Shown here piece after piece: positions 1-8,783 of a stretch of 60,134 bases of DNA (position 1 is the first letter of the stretch; every line of letters starts with the position of its first letter). Source of the stretch: JANPPS01 sp043758105 (lineage in GTDB: Bacteria > Pseudomonadota > Alphaproteobacteria > Acetobacterales > Acetobacteraceae); contig JAYVOF010000127.1 of NCBI GenBank assembly GCA_043758105.1, positions 1 to 60,134 of the forward strand. Reading direction: 5' to 3'. The translations under genes and the position numbers were made by a program. The notes under the pieces are model-generated. The model did no database searches, was not told where the DNA came from, and saw only the letters and a list, made by a program, of their open reading frames with translations.

Positions 1-910
1 CAATCCCCTGTCCGGCCAAGAAACGCTCCAGGCCCAAATTGGACATGACGGTGGCGACCACGCCGTCGCCGCGCAGCCGTCCGGCGCGCCCGAACGAGGC
101 GGCGATCAGGGCCAGGATTTGGTCACCATCCACCAACTCGCCCTTTTCGTTGGCGAGCAACAGGCGGTCCGCATCGCCATCGAGCGCAATGCCCAGATGG
201 GCCCCGTGCTCCAGCACCTTGCCGCATAGGAACGCGGGGACCGTCGAGCCGCACCCGCGGTTGATGTTGAAGCCGTCCGGCTCAACCCCCACGGGGATGA
301 TCGTGGCACCTAATTCCCACAGCACCGTCGGTGCCACCTTATACGCGGCACCATGGGCGCAATCGATCACGATCTTCATGCCGTCTAGCGTCAGGCCGCG
401 CGGGAACGTGGCCTTCGCAGCCTCGATATACCGGCCGGCGGAGTCGTTCAGGCGGGAGGCGCGCCCGAGTTGCCTGGGCAGAGCGAGCCGGCCGGAGCGG
501 TCGGCTCCCATCAGCGCCTCGATCTCCAACTCCGTCTCATCGGATAATTTGAAGCCATCCGGGCCAAACAGCTTGATGCCGTTATCTTCGAACTGGTTGT
601 GGGAGGCGGAGATCATCACGCCCAAATCCGCCCGCAAACTCCGCGTCAGCATCGCGATCGCTGGCGTCGGCAACGGTCCGACCAGCGTCACGTCCATGCC
701 GGCGGAAATAAACCCCGCGACCAGCGCCGGCTCGATCATATAGCCGGACAGGCGTGTATCCTTGCCGATCACCACCTGATGCCGGTGATTGCCGCGCACG
801 AAGATGAGCCCGGCCGCCTGACCGAGCTTCAACGCCGTCTCGGCCGTCATGGGGTCCACATTGGCGGTCCCGCGAATACCGTCGGTCCCGAACAGGCGTC
901 TGCTGGTCAT
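1..910 (-). CDS. glmM: Phosphoglucosamine mutase GlmM (partial, C-terminal part beyond window)
   Basis: Interconverts glucosamine-6-phosphate and glucosamine-1-phosphate in the cytoplasm, feeding UDP-GlcNAc for peptidoglycan and lipopolysaccharide. The reverse strand reads MTSRRLFGTDGIRGT from the ATG at 910, the usual GlmM N-terminus. The phosphoserine loop ISASHNQFEDNG follows near residue 100 and the metal-binding loop ALDGDADR near residue 240. About 303 residues are present; the family is about 450, so the rest lies left of base 1. It follows folP by 30 bases on the same strand, in the common order ftsH-folP-glmM, so it is probably co-transcribed with them. Confidence 0.97.
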   Translation of the reverse strand, partial: MTSRRLFGTDGIRGTANVDPMTAETALKLGQAAGLIFVRGNHRHQVVIGKDTRLSGYMIEPALVAGFISAGMDVTLVGPLPTPAIAMLTRSLRADLGVMISASHNQFEDNGIKLFGPDGFKLSDETELEIEALMGADRSGRLALPRQLGRASRLNDSAGRYIEAAKATFPRGLTLDGMKIVIDCAHGAAYKVAPTVLWELGATIIPVGVEPDGFNINRGCGSTVPAFLCGKVLEHGAHLGIALDGDADRLLLANEKGELVDGDQILALIAASFGRAGRLRGDGVVATVMSNLGLERFLAGQGI

Positions 911-940
911 AAGTGCCCTCCTAGCACCGGTGGCTGTAGC

Positions 941-1774
941 TTACCCCAAGAGTCCTTGCCAAACTCTTAACGCTTGAACGGTTTCTGCCACATCATGCAC
1001 GCGCAAGATGGACGCCCCACGGGTCCACGCAAATAAGGCCCCCGCCACCGACCCCGCCACCCGCTCCCGCGCCTCCGCGACCCCAGACAGGGTCCCAATG
1101 AACCGCTTCCGCGACACCCCGGCGACGATCGGACAGCCGAGACTCCAAAGCCTCTCTAACCCATGCAGCAGGGCAATATTGTGGCCATGCTCCTTGGCGA
1201 AGCCGAAGCCGGGATCGACCGCGATCCGCGCCCGTGGCACCCCCGCGGCCACGGCTGCATCGACCAGCCGGCCCAGCTCCGCCCCGACCTCGGCGACCAC
1301 GTCCTGATACTGCGCCAAACCAAGCATGGTTTCGGGCGTGCCGCGCATGTGCATGATGATCACCGGGCAGCCCCAGCGCGCGACGACGCCAGCGGAGGCA
1401 GGATCGTGCGCCAGGCCGGAGACGTCATTAATCAGCGTCGCCCCCGCAGCCAAAGCCGCCGCCATCGTCGCCGAATGCCGCGTATCGACCGACAGCTTCA
1501 CGCTCCCACGCAGCCCCTCGATCACCGGAAGGATGCGCCGCAGTTCCTCCTCCGGGCCCACGGGCACCGCACCGGGCCGGGTGGATTCGCCGCCGATATC
1601 CAGCAGGTCCGCCCCCTGCTCGATCATGCGAAGGCCGGCAGCCATCGGATCGGCGTGGACACCGCCATCGCTAAAACTATCCGGCGTCGTATTCAGGATG
1701 CCCATGACCCAGGGCGCGCGGTGCGCCGGCCACGAAAAAGGGGCCGGCATCGCTGCCGGCCCCTGATCGGTCAC
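941..1774 (-). CDS. folP: Dihydropteroate synthase FolP
   Basis: Condenses p-aminobenzoate with dihydropterin pyrophosphate in folate synthesis; target of sulfonamides. Signature segments are visible in order: MGILNTTPDSFSDGG, DIGGESTRPGA, VIIMHMRG, VDPGFGFAKE and GVSRKRFIG. The length fits the family. Two starts are possible: GTG at 1774 (AGGA five bases upstream, six bases after the ftsH stop) or ATG at 1750 (AGGGG nine bases upstream). A strong terminator-like hairpin with a T run (1735-1763) lies exactly on this start region, so folP and glmM expression may depend on read-through. The function is secure; the start is not. Confidence 0.95.
   Translation of the reverse strand: MTDQGPAAMPAPFSWPAHRAPWVMGILNTTPDSFSDGGVHADPMAAGLRMIEQGADLLDIGGESTRPGAVPVGPEEELRRILPVIEGLRGSVKLSVDTRHSATMAAALAAGATLINDVSGLAHDPASAGVVARWGCPVIIMHMRGTPETMLGLAQYQDVVAEVGAELGRLVDAAVAAGVPRARIAVDPGFGFAKEHGHNIALLHGLERLWSLGCPIVAGVSRKRFIGTLSGVAEARERVAGSVAGALFAWTRGASILRVHDVAETVQALRVWQGLLG
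1735..1763 (-). terminator. Intrinsic terminator-like hairpin over the folP start
   Basis: On the minus strand a perfect 10-base-pair stem (arms 1754-1763 and 1740-1749, nearly all G and C) closes a 4-base loop and is followed at once by five Ts (1739-1735). This is a textbook rho-independent terminator 18 bases after the ftsH stop, but it sits inside the N-terminal codons of folP, whose Pro-Phe-Ser codons are the T run. It could end the ftsH transcript or attenuate folP-glmM. Confidence 0.75.
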
Positions 1775-1780
1775 GCCGTC

Positions 1781-3706
1781 CTAACCTGGCTGCGGCAACC
1801 CACCCGGCGGGGGCGAGGCCGGGCGGATGCTCGTGGGCACCGACGCACGCCGCTGGTCCGGCGCCGGCTCGTCCACCACCTTTTTTATCACCGGCTCGCC
1901 ACGCAGCACCGTACGAATGTCCTCACCCGACAGCGTCTCGTATTCCAGCAATCCCCGCGCCAAACGGTGCAGTTCATCCAACTTTTCCGTCAGCAACGCC
2001 ATGGCACCGCCATAAGCCGCATCGATAATCGACTTGATCTCACCATCAATCTCACGCGCCGTCACTTCCGACACGTTCTTGTTCTGCGTCACCGAGTGGC
2101 CGAGGAACACCTCTTGACTGTTATCGCCATAGGCGATCATGCCGAGCTTGTCGCTCATCCCCCACTCCGTCACCATCACGCGCGCAATGTTGGTCGCTTG
2201 TTTGATGTCGCCGGCGGCACCGTTGCTCACGTTGTTCTTACCGAACACCAGTTCCTCGGCAACACGCCCGCCCATCGCCATCTTCATTCGCGCCAGCAAC
2301 CGCGCCTTGCTTTCACTCAGACGGTCCCCTTCCGGCAGGCTCATCACCAGGCCCAGCGCGCGGCCGCGTGGAATGATCGTGGCCTTGTGTACCGGATCGC
2401 ATTCCGGGTCGTTAATCGCGCACAACGCATGTCCGGCTTCATGATAGGCGGTCATCCGCTTCTCATCCTCGGACATCACCAGGGACCGGCGCTCGGCCCC
2501 CATCATAACCTTGTCCTTGGCGTGCTCGAACTCCGCCATCGCCACGACCCGCTTACCGAGACGCGCCGCCAGCAATGCCGCTTCGTTCACGAGGTTGGCC
2601 AAATCCGCGCCCGAGAAACCCGGCGTGCCACGCGCGATCACCTTCGGATCGACGTCGGACGCCAACGGCACCTTCCGCATGTGGACGCGCAAAATCTTCT
2701 CCCGTCCGTTCACGTCTGGGTTTGGCACCACCACCTGGCGGTCGAACCGTCCGGGGCGCAGCAAAGCGGGGTCAAGCACGTCCGGGCGGTTCGTGGCGGC
2801 AATCAGGATCACGCCCTCATTGCTCTCGAACCCGTCCATCTCGACCAGCATCTGGTTGAGCGTCTGCTCCCGCTCATCATTGCCGCCGCCCAATCCGGCA
2901 CCACGATGCCGGCCGACCGCGTCGATTTCGTCGATGAAGATGATGCAAGGCGCGTTCTTCTTGCCCTGCTCGAACATGTCACGCACGCGACTGGCGCCAA
3001 CGCCCACAAACATTTCCACGAAATCAGAACCCGAAATCGTGAAGAATGGCACGTTCGCCTCACCAGCAATGGCGCGGGCTAGCAAAGTCTTACCCGTGCC
3101 CGGCGGTCCGACCAGCAACACACCCTTGGGGATCTTACCGCCCAAACGCTGGAACTTCTGCGGGTCCTTCAAAAACTCGACAATTTCCTGCAGTTCTTGC
3201 TTTGCCTCGTCAATGCCAGCCACATCCTCGAACGTGATGCGGCCCTGCTTTTCCGTCAGCATCCGCGCTCTGCTTTTGCCGAAGCCCATCGCCCGCCCGC
3301 CGCCCGACTGCATTTGGCGCATGAAGAACACCCACACGCCGATCAGCAGCAGCATCGGGAACCAGCTCAACAGAATGTTGATCAGATGGTTCTCCGTATC
3401 TTCCTTCTGCGCCTCGAAGGGAATGCCCTTGCTGGTCAGCACGGAAACCAGGTTGGGATCCTCCGGCATATAGGTCTGGAAGCGCCGAGGCTCGTTCAGC
3501 GATCCCTGCTCGGTGACGGTAATGACGCGGCCCTGGATAACCACGTTCTTCACCTTGCCGGCGTTTACGTCATTCAGGAACTCAGAATATGGCACCGGAA
3601 CCGCTGCTTTCTGCTGCCCGCCCGGCTGAAATAGGTTGAACAGCACAACGAGCAACAGGGCAATAATAACCCAGAGCGCGAGGTTGCGGCCAAAATTGCT
3701 CATCAT
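1781..3706 (-). CDS. ftsH: ATP-dependent zinc metalloprotease FtsH
   Basis: Membrane-anchored AAA+ protease that degrades misassembled membrane proteins and short-lived cytosolic regulators. From MMSNFGRNLALW the protein is about 640 residues, the normal size. It shows a TM segment at about residues 7-26, a periplasmic stretch, a second TM at about 100-125, Walker A GPPGTGKT (K near 205), Walker B IIFIDEIDA, the second-region-of-homology arginines (LRPGRFDRQ), and the zinc motif HEAGH near residue 421. A longer open frame reaches 4018, but that part overlaps tilS in another frame. ATGATG overlaps the tilS stop TGA, indicating translational coupling. Confidence 0.98.
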   Translation of the reverse strand: MMSNFGRNLALWVIIALLLVVLFNLFQPGGQQKAAVPVPYSEFLNDVNAGKVKNVVIQGRVITVTEQGSLNEPRRFQTYMPEDPNLVSVLTSKGIPFEAQKEDTENHLINILLSWFPMLLLIGVWVFFMRQMQSGGGRAMGFGKSRARMLTEKQGRITFEDVAGIDEAKQELQEIVEFLKDPQKFQRLGGKIPKGVLLVGPPGTGKTLLARAIAGEANVPFFTISGSDFVEMFVGVGASRVRDMFEQGKKNAPCIIFIDEIDAVGRHRGAGLGGGNDEREQTLNQMLVEMDGFESNEGVILIAATNRPDVLDPALLRPGRFDRQVVVPNPDVNGREKILRVHMRKVPLASDVDPKVIARGTPGFSGADLANLVNEAALLAARLGKRVVAMAEFEHAKDKVMMGAERRSLVMSEDEKRMTAYHEAGHALCAINDPECDPVHKATIIPRGRALGLVMSLPEGDRLSESKARLLARMKMAMGGRVAEELVFGKNNVSNGAAGDIKQATNIARVMVTEWGMSDKLGMIAYGDNSQEVFLGHSVTQNKNVSEVTAREIDGEIKSIIDAAYGGAMALLTEKLDELHRLARGLLEYETLSGEDIRTVLRGEPVIKKVVDEPAPDQRRASVPTSIRPASPPPGGLPQPG

Positions 3707-4950
3707 GTGATCCCAGCAATCCAGTCTTGTTCGCCGGGTTCTGGGCGAGGTTGGAGCGAACCCGGGCTTCGTGATCCCGGCCCAGTATGGGCCGACGCCG
3801 CTTCTACCGCCAGACATGGTGTGGACGGGCGCGCTGTGCATCCCCATGGGGTGCCCGAGGGGACAAAAGGTGCGGGCGCGGCCGGACGGGACGGGTCGAA
3901 CCAATACCCGTGCGCCGCCGGGCACCGTGCGCGCAGGAGTGCCGGCAGGGCGCGCCGGCCCTCGAACGGCGCGGCATCGCCGGCGATGCCCCCGGACCGG
4001 CGGAACCGCCCATCCCAACGGCCGTCATCCATGCCACGAACCGCCGCCTTCTCTCGCGCGATCAGCCATCCGGGGCCGAGCCGCCCGGCACCCGTCACGA
4101 TCACACCGTGCAGGGTGCCCGCCCGCAACGGCACAAACCGTGCCACAGCCTCCGCCCCCGGGGGATGCGCCCGGCCCGACACCGTCCACATCAACGCCGA
4201 CACCGCGCCAGCCGACAGCGCCCGCGCGTGCACGTGCGCGTATCCCGCAGGATACAAGCTCACCAGCGCCGCGAGTTCCGTCGCAATGGCGGCCTCCGCC
4301 ACGGCCCGATCATGGGCGGCCGCGGCACCGTCCACCCCAATCGCGTGATCGGCCGGCCTCGCCACACGAAGGCGGGCGCGCGGGGTGGTGAGGTCGTGGT
4401 TGCTCGGATCCTCAATCCACCCCACGCCGGCGTCACGGAGTGTCGCGCGCAGCCGGTCTGGCCCGACTCCCAATAGCGGACGCACGACCCGGACCCCGCC
4501 CCGCACCACGATTGCGGCCATTCCGGCCAGCCCGGCGCCCTTACTTCCAGAATCACGGCGGAGCTGAACGGTCTCGGCCTGGTCTTGCGTATGCTGGGCG
4601 ATCAACAGATCCGCCTGCCCCGCCCCCGCACACGCCGCAAACAGGGCGTTATACCGGGCATCGCGCGCCCGCTCCGCCCCCCGGCGCAGCCCGCGCAGCG
4701 TGAGGATGTTCGCAGGCACACCCAGCGCGGCCAGCCGGTCCTGCGCAAGCGCCGCCTCCGCCGCCGATTCGGGCCGCAGCCCATGGTCCACGATCCATGC
4801 GACCGGGCGGCCCCAGCGCGCCACCAGCAGTGCCAGCGCCATGCTATCTCCGCCGCCCGATACGGCGACGGCCACACGGCGATCGCGATGCCAGGGTGCC
4901 CAGCGTGCCATCTCGTCCGCAAATTCCCGGTCGGAAACCGTCGCCGTCAC
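3703..4950 (-). CDS. tilS: tRNA(Ile)-lysidine synthase TilS (divergent)
   Basis: Modifies C34 of tRNA-Ile(CAU) to lysidine so that it reads AUA. The N-terminal PP-loop ATPase motif AVSGGGDSMAL is intact near residue 30, followed by VDHGLRPES and an HT..QAET segment. That second motif reads HTQDQAET, one residue shorter than the usual HTxDDQAET, and the segment after it (VQLRRDSGSKGAGLAGM) is also unusual. The C-terminal third is Ala/Pro/Arg-rich and poorly conserved. The start is GTG at 4950, overlapping the stop of the S10 peptidase (GTGA); the stop overlaps the ftsH start. The tilS-ftsH order is typical. Confidence is lower for the exact C-terminal domain. Confidence 0.9.
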   Translation of the reverse strand: MTATVSDREFADEMARWAPWHRDRRVAVAVSGGGDSMALALLVARWGRPVAWIVDHGLRPESAAEAALAQDRLAALGVPANILTLRGLRRGAERARDARYNALFAACAGAGQADLLIAQHTQDQAETVQLRRDSGSKGAGLAGMAAIVVRGGVRVVRPLLGVGPDRLRATLRDAGVGWIEDPSNHDLTTPRARLRVARPADHAIGVDGAAAAHDRAVAEAAIATELAALVSLYPAGYAHVHARALSAGAVSALMWTVSGRAHPPGAEAVARFVPLRAGTLHGVIVTGAGRLGPGWLIAREKAAVRGMDDGRWDGRFRRSGGIAGDAAPFEGRRALPALLRARCPAAHGYWFDPSRPAAPAPFVPSGTPWGCTARPSTPCLAVEAASAHTGPGSRSPGSLQPRPEPGEQDWIAGIT

Positions 4951-6419
4951 GGTACCGGCTGAGCAATCAGCGGGCCGATCAGCACCTGGCCCTCATCGCG
5001 CAACCGCGCCCGGGATGCATCGCGCGTGTAAAACATGTGCCCTCCCGGCAACGTCACCAGCCGCGCGCGCATCGCCAGCGCCGGCGGCAGCTGGTCCAGG
5101 ATCAGCTTGGTGGCAAAATACGGCGTCACGAGATCATACAGCCCGTGCATGACCACGACCTGCAGCAGCGGATCGAACGCCAGCGCGGTCTGCAACGCCG
5201 ATACGCTCTCCGGCGCGCCTTGCTGCCCGCCATAGGTCCAGCCCCGGAACACCGCATCGCTCAGAATTTCATAGCCGGGCGCCGGTGCCCCGTCCGCACG
5301 CCAGCCGAGCTTATCGGCATACAATCCGGCCGCAGCGGCCGACACCGGAACCTTCAGCGCGTCGGTAACCGCATCCGGCATCTCAACATACTGCGCCGTG
5401 GGATCCGGGTCGACGCCAGTGACCGTGAGGTCATAGGCGCTGCCGATCCGCCCCGGTTCCCGCTCCCGCCGCTCGGTCCACCAATCGATCCGTCCTCCGC
5501 GCCGCCGAACCAGCGCAGGGTCGAGCCCCGTCAGAGCCGCCACCCGGGCCGCCATCCGCGACACGGCCGCCGCGTCACCGGGACCCCGCATGAAATCGGT
5601 GATGTAGTCGCCGCTAGCATACGCCTCGCTCTCCGGCTCTCGCGCCATGGCGTGATGATTGGCGGCGGCCATGGACGGCAGCCGGGTCACCCAGGAATAG
5701 GGCTGCCAGCGCGAGTTCCAGGCGTTGAAGTCCATCACGGGCGACACCAGCATCAGGCCGCTAAGCGCCACGCCCTCGTTATCCGCAAGCCGCCGGGCCA
5801 GGCGCGGACCGCGGATGCCGCCATAACTCTCACCCACCAGGAATTTCGGCCCGGCCAGCCGTCCGTTCGCCTCCAGCCAGCGGCGCATGACCGTGGCCAG
5901 CACCGGAATTTCGCCACTGGTGGACCAGACACGGCGCCGCACCTCGTCATTCGTGGCGAGCAGGCGGCTATACCCAGTGCCCGGCGGATCGATGAAAACC
6001 AGGTCGGTGAACGGCAACCAGGTCTCGGCATTGGGGACCAGGGCCGGGGACAGGCTCGGCGGCAGCACGCCGTCCTGCGGCAACGCGATGCGCCAGGGGC
6101 CGAGCGCCAGGAGGTTCAGCCACGCGGACCCGGCACCGGGTCCGCCATTGAGGGCAAAGGACACCGGGCGATTCCCGGGCGGCACGCCGTTCAGTAGGAA
6201 CGCGGTCGTGACGATGTCGGCCTCGGGCGTGCCCGTATCGGACTGGATGCGGTGCGTGGTGACGATGGCGCGGAACGGCAGGCTGCGATCCGGCAAATCG
6301 ATCTGCTGCTCCGTCGTCCGGTCGGGCGGGGTGGCATGGACCGGTGGCGTGGGGGACGGGGTTTGCGCCGCCGCGTGCCCTGCGATCAGCCATAGGACCA
6401 ACAGCGCCGATTTTCGCAT
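4947..6419 (-). CDS. Secreted serine carboxypeptidase, peptidase family S10
   Basis: Predicted exported peptidase that removes C-terminal residues. A signal peptide is visible (MRKSALLVLWLIAGHAAAQ). Family S10 hallmarks follow: the oxyanion-region ALNGGPGAGSAWL, FIDPPGTGYSR, nucleophile serine in VGESYGGIRG, catalytic Asp in HGLYDLVTP and catalytic His in PGGHMFY near the C-terminus. About 490 residues, normal for bacterial S10 proteins. The ATG at 6419 is preferred because GAGGG lies six bases upstream and it begins the signal peptide directly; a GTG at 6434 adds five residues. It is followed by tilS with a GTGA overlap, an unrelated partner that probably reflects genome compaction. Substrate unknown. 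Confidence 0.92.
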   Translation of the reverse strand: MRKSALLVLWLIAGHAAAQTPSPTPPVHATPPDRTTEQQIDLPDRSLPFRAIVTTHRIQSDTGTPEADIVTTAFLLNGVPPGNRPVSFALNGGPGAGSAWLNLLALGPWRIALPQDGVLPPSLSPALVPNAETWLPFTDLVFIDPPGTGYSRLLATNDEVRRRVWSTSGEIPVLATVMRRWLEANGRLAGPKFLVGESYGGIRGPRLARRLADNEGVALSGLMLVSPVMDFNAWNSRWQPYSWVTRLPSMAAANHHAMAREPESEAYASGDYITDFMRGPGDAAAVSRMAARVAALTGLDPALVRRRGGRIDWWTERREREPGRIGSAYDLTVTGVDPDPTAQYVEMPDAVTDALKVPVSAAAAGLYADKLGWRADGAPAPGYEILSDAVFRGWTYGGQQGAPESVSALQTALAFDPLLQVVVMHGLYDLVTPYFATKLILDQLPPALAMRARLVTLPGGHMFYTRDASRARLRDEGQVLIGPLIAQPVP

Positions 6420-6430
6420 TGACACCCTCG

Positions 6431-6697
6431 TCACCCGTGTCCGGCAGGATTCCCGTGCGGGCCATACTCGGCGCGCAATTCGCCCGAACGCACGCTGCCC
6501 ATTGCACTCTGCAACACGTTCACGATCGATTCGTCACCCATGGTCCGGGCCAGCAAGCCGAGCGATCCCCCCAGCAACGCGGAAGCGATCGACACCGGGC
6601 TTAGGTTCTGGCCGATCATATACTCGATCGCCTTATCCACCACGGCCCCGGCATGGCTGAGGTCCGCCGGGGGGGCGTCGGCGGGTTGGTCGGGCAT
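6431..6697 (-). CDS. Conserved small protein of unknown function
   Basis: Encodes about 88 residues without a domain I recognise. The sequence is acidic at the N-terminus and then helical, with a Gly/Ala/Leu-rich central stretch (ASALLGGSLGLLARTMG) that could be an amphipathic or weakly membrane-associated helix. The start at 6697 is chosen because a perfect AGGAGG lies six bases upstream; a GTG at 6718 would overlap the stop of the ABC exporter. It lies between that exporter and the S10 peptidase, 11 bases before the latter, so all are probably co-transcribed. Confidence 0.75.
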   Translation of the reverse strand: MPDQPADAPPADLSHAGAVVDKAIEYMIGQNLSPVSIASALLGGSLGLLARTMGDESIVNVLQSAMGSVRSGELRAEYGPHGNPAGHG

Positions 6698-6714
6698 CGT
6701 ATCCTCCTGATTGC

Positions 6715-8562
6715 TCACGAAACCGCCTCCACTTCCCGCTCAGGCTCACGCTGCTCAGCCTGAAGTGCCCACATTCGTGCATAGAGCCCGTCTTGCTCTA
6801 GCAATCCCGCATGGGTGCCCCGCTCAGCGACCTGGCCGTCCGACAAAACCAGGATTTCGTCGGCGTCCACGACGGTCGAAAGCCGGTGGGCGATGACGAG
6901 CGTCGTGCGGTTGGCGGACACCGTGCGCAACGCCGCCTCGATCTCGCGCTCCGTCCGGCTATCGAGCGCGCTGGTGGCTTCATCCAGAATAAGGATGCGC
7001 GGGTCTTTGAGGATGGTGCGGGCAATCGCCACGCGCTGTTTCTCACCACCCGAAAGTTTCAGTCCCCGCTCGCCGACCCGGGTGGCATATCCCTCCGGCA
7101 ACCGCTGAACGAATTCATGCACTTGCGCCAGCCGGGCCGCCTGTTCGATCTCGGCCTGCGACGCGCCGGGCCGGCCATAGGCGATGTTGTAGGCGATGGT
7201 GTCGTTGAACAGCACCGTATCCTGCGGCACCACGCCGATGGCAGCGCGCAGGCTCTGCTGCGTCATGTCCCGCACGTCCACGCCGTCGATCAGCACGGCC
7301 CCCTCCGTCACGTCATAGAACCGGAACAGCAGCCGGCTGATGGTCGATTTACCCGCGCCGGTCGGCCCGACGATCGCGAGCTTGGTCCCGGCTGGCACGG
7401 TAAAGCTCACGCCGCGCAGGATCTCACGGTTCGGATTATAGCCGAACTGCACGTCCCGGAACACGACGGACCCCGGCTGGCCGTCGGCGAGGCTCGGTGG
7501 CAGGACGATGGCGCCCGGGCGGTCCGCCACTTCTTGGTTCACGTTCAACAGGCGGAACATCTGTTCCATGTCCACCAGGCCCTGCTTGATCTCCCGATAA
7601 ACGAATCCTAAGAAGTTGAGCGGCTGATAGAGCTGCATGAGATAGGTGTTGACCAAGACGAACTGGCCCACAGTCATCGATTTGCTCTGCACCCCATAGG
7701 CCGCCATCAGCATCACCAGACCGAGGCCGATGGCGATGATGAACGCTTGGCCTAGGTTCAGCATGTTGAGCGTGACCTGGCTCTTGACCGCGGCCCGCTC
7801 ATACCGGGCGCGGGCGGCATCGAACCGGGCGGCTTCATGCGCTTCATTGCCGAAATACTTGACCGTCTCGAAATTCAGCAGGCTGTCCACGGCCTTCGTC
7901 TGCGCGTCGGTGTCCGTGTCGTTCATCGTCCGGCGAAAACGAACCCGCCAGTTGGTGAAGATAAAGGTGAAGGTGATGTAGAGCCCGACCGCGAGGAAGG
8001 TCACGGCCGCGAACCGCCAGTCGAACAGGTGCCACAAAATCCCGGTCACCAGCACGACTTCGAGCAAGGTCGGCACGATATTGAAGACTGCAAGTCGCAA
8101 TACGCTCTCGATCCCCCCCGTGCCGCGCTCGATCGAGCGGGACAACCCGCCGGTCTGGCGATCCAAATGAAAGCGTAAAGAAAGTCTGTGCAGATGCTTG
8201 AACGTCTGTAGCGCCACCTTGCGCACCGTCGCCTGCTGCACGGCCGCGAACACTGCATCCCGCAATTCGCCGAACCCGGCCGATGCCACCCGCAACGCGG
8301 CATAGGCGAGGATCAAGGCGAACGGAATGGTAAGCGGGCTGTCCTGCGGGGCCAGCGCATCCACCGCGTGGCTATACACCAGGGGGATATAGACCGTGGC
8401 GACCTTGGACAGCACCAGGAACGTGACCGCGGCGACCACCCGGACATGGGCACCGGTATCCCCGCGCGGCCACATATAGGGCATCAAGGAACGGAGGGTA
8501 TCGAAACCGGAGCGTTGCGGGCCGGGCAGCGACGTTCGGGGGGAGGTATCGGCAGGTCTCAT
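6715..8562 (-). CDS. Atm1-type ABC exporter (fused permease and ATPase)
   Basis: Half-transporter of the Atm1/HMT1 family, which in bacteria exports glutathione-linked metal or persulfide species. The N-terminal six-helix permease spans about residues 20-330. It includes the region around VRFRRTMND and AQTKAVDSLLNFETVKYFGNE, where glutathione-contacting Arg/Asn/Gln residues lie in characterised homologues. The C-terminal ATPase has Walker A GPTGAGKST (K405), signature LSGGEKQR, Walker B ILILDEATSALD and the H-loop IAHRLST. At 615 residues it is full length. It heads the minus-strand run toward the S10 peptidase, and its stop overlaps the alternative start of the next gene. The assignment to Atm1 rather than another exporter is strong; the substrate is inferred. 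Confidence 0.93.
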   Translation of the reverse strand: MRPADTSPRTSLPGPQRSGFDTLRSLMPYMWPRGDTGAHVRVVAAVTFLVLSKVATVYIPLVYSHAVDALAPQDSPLTIPFALILAYAALRVASAGFGELRDAVFAAVQQATVRKVALQTFKHLHRLSLRFHLDRQTGGLSRSIERGTGGIESVLRLAVFNIVPTLLEVVLVTGILWHLFDWRFAAVTFLAVGLYITFTFIFTNWRVRFRRTMNDTDTDAQTKAVDSLLNFETVKYFGNEAHEAARFDAARARYERAAVKSQVTLNMLNLGQAFIIAIGLGLVMLMAAYGVQSKSMTVGQFVLVNTYLMQLYQPLNFLGFVYREIKQGLVDMEQMFRLLNVNQEVADRPGAIVLPPSLADGQPGSVVFRDVQFGYNPNREILRGVSFTVPAGTKLAIVGPTGAGKSTISRLLFRFYDVTEGAVLIDGVDVRDMTQQSLRAAIGVVPQDTVLFNDTIAYNIAYGRPGASQAEIEQAARLAQVHEFVQRLPEGYATRVGERGLKLSGGEKQRVAIARTILKDPRILILDEATSALDSRTEREIEAALRTVSANRTTLVIAHRLSTVVDADEILVLSDGQVAERGTHAGLLEQDGLYARMWALQAEQREPEREVEAVS

Positions 8563-8649
8563 ACGGTGTATGTGGCAACTCTGCCCGGCGGTGGAAACCC
8601 CGGCGTTTAGGGTTCATGGCAGATGTCCGCTATCTGTGGCCGATGGGAT

Positions 8650-8766
8650 CAGCATCAACCAATGACCCGTCATTGCGAGCCCCGCTTGGGGCGAACCAAT
8701 CCAGGGGCAACAGGTGCTCTTGCGGCCCCTGGATTGCTTCGCCAAGCGGCTCGCAATAACGATGAC
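8650..8766. repeat. REP-like palindromic repeat, family A (copy A1)
   Basis: Inverted arms CGTCATTGCGAGCC... and ...GGCTCGCAATAACG enclose a second inverted core (CAATCCAGGGGC / GCCCCTGGATTG). A tail (AGCATCAACCAATGAC) is shared with copies at 21.8 kb and 49.3 kb. It fills the gap between the divergent ABC exporter and Nudix genes. Confidence 0.85.
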
Positions 8767-8783
8767 TTTGAAAGTTATCCTTT

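Noticed and set aside
1163..3082. Long plus-strand open frame opposite folP and ftsH
   Set aside because: It is antisense to two clearly identified genes, has Arg/His/Gln-rich content typical of the shadow frame of GC-rich DNA, and no recognisable domain.
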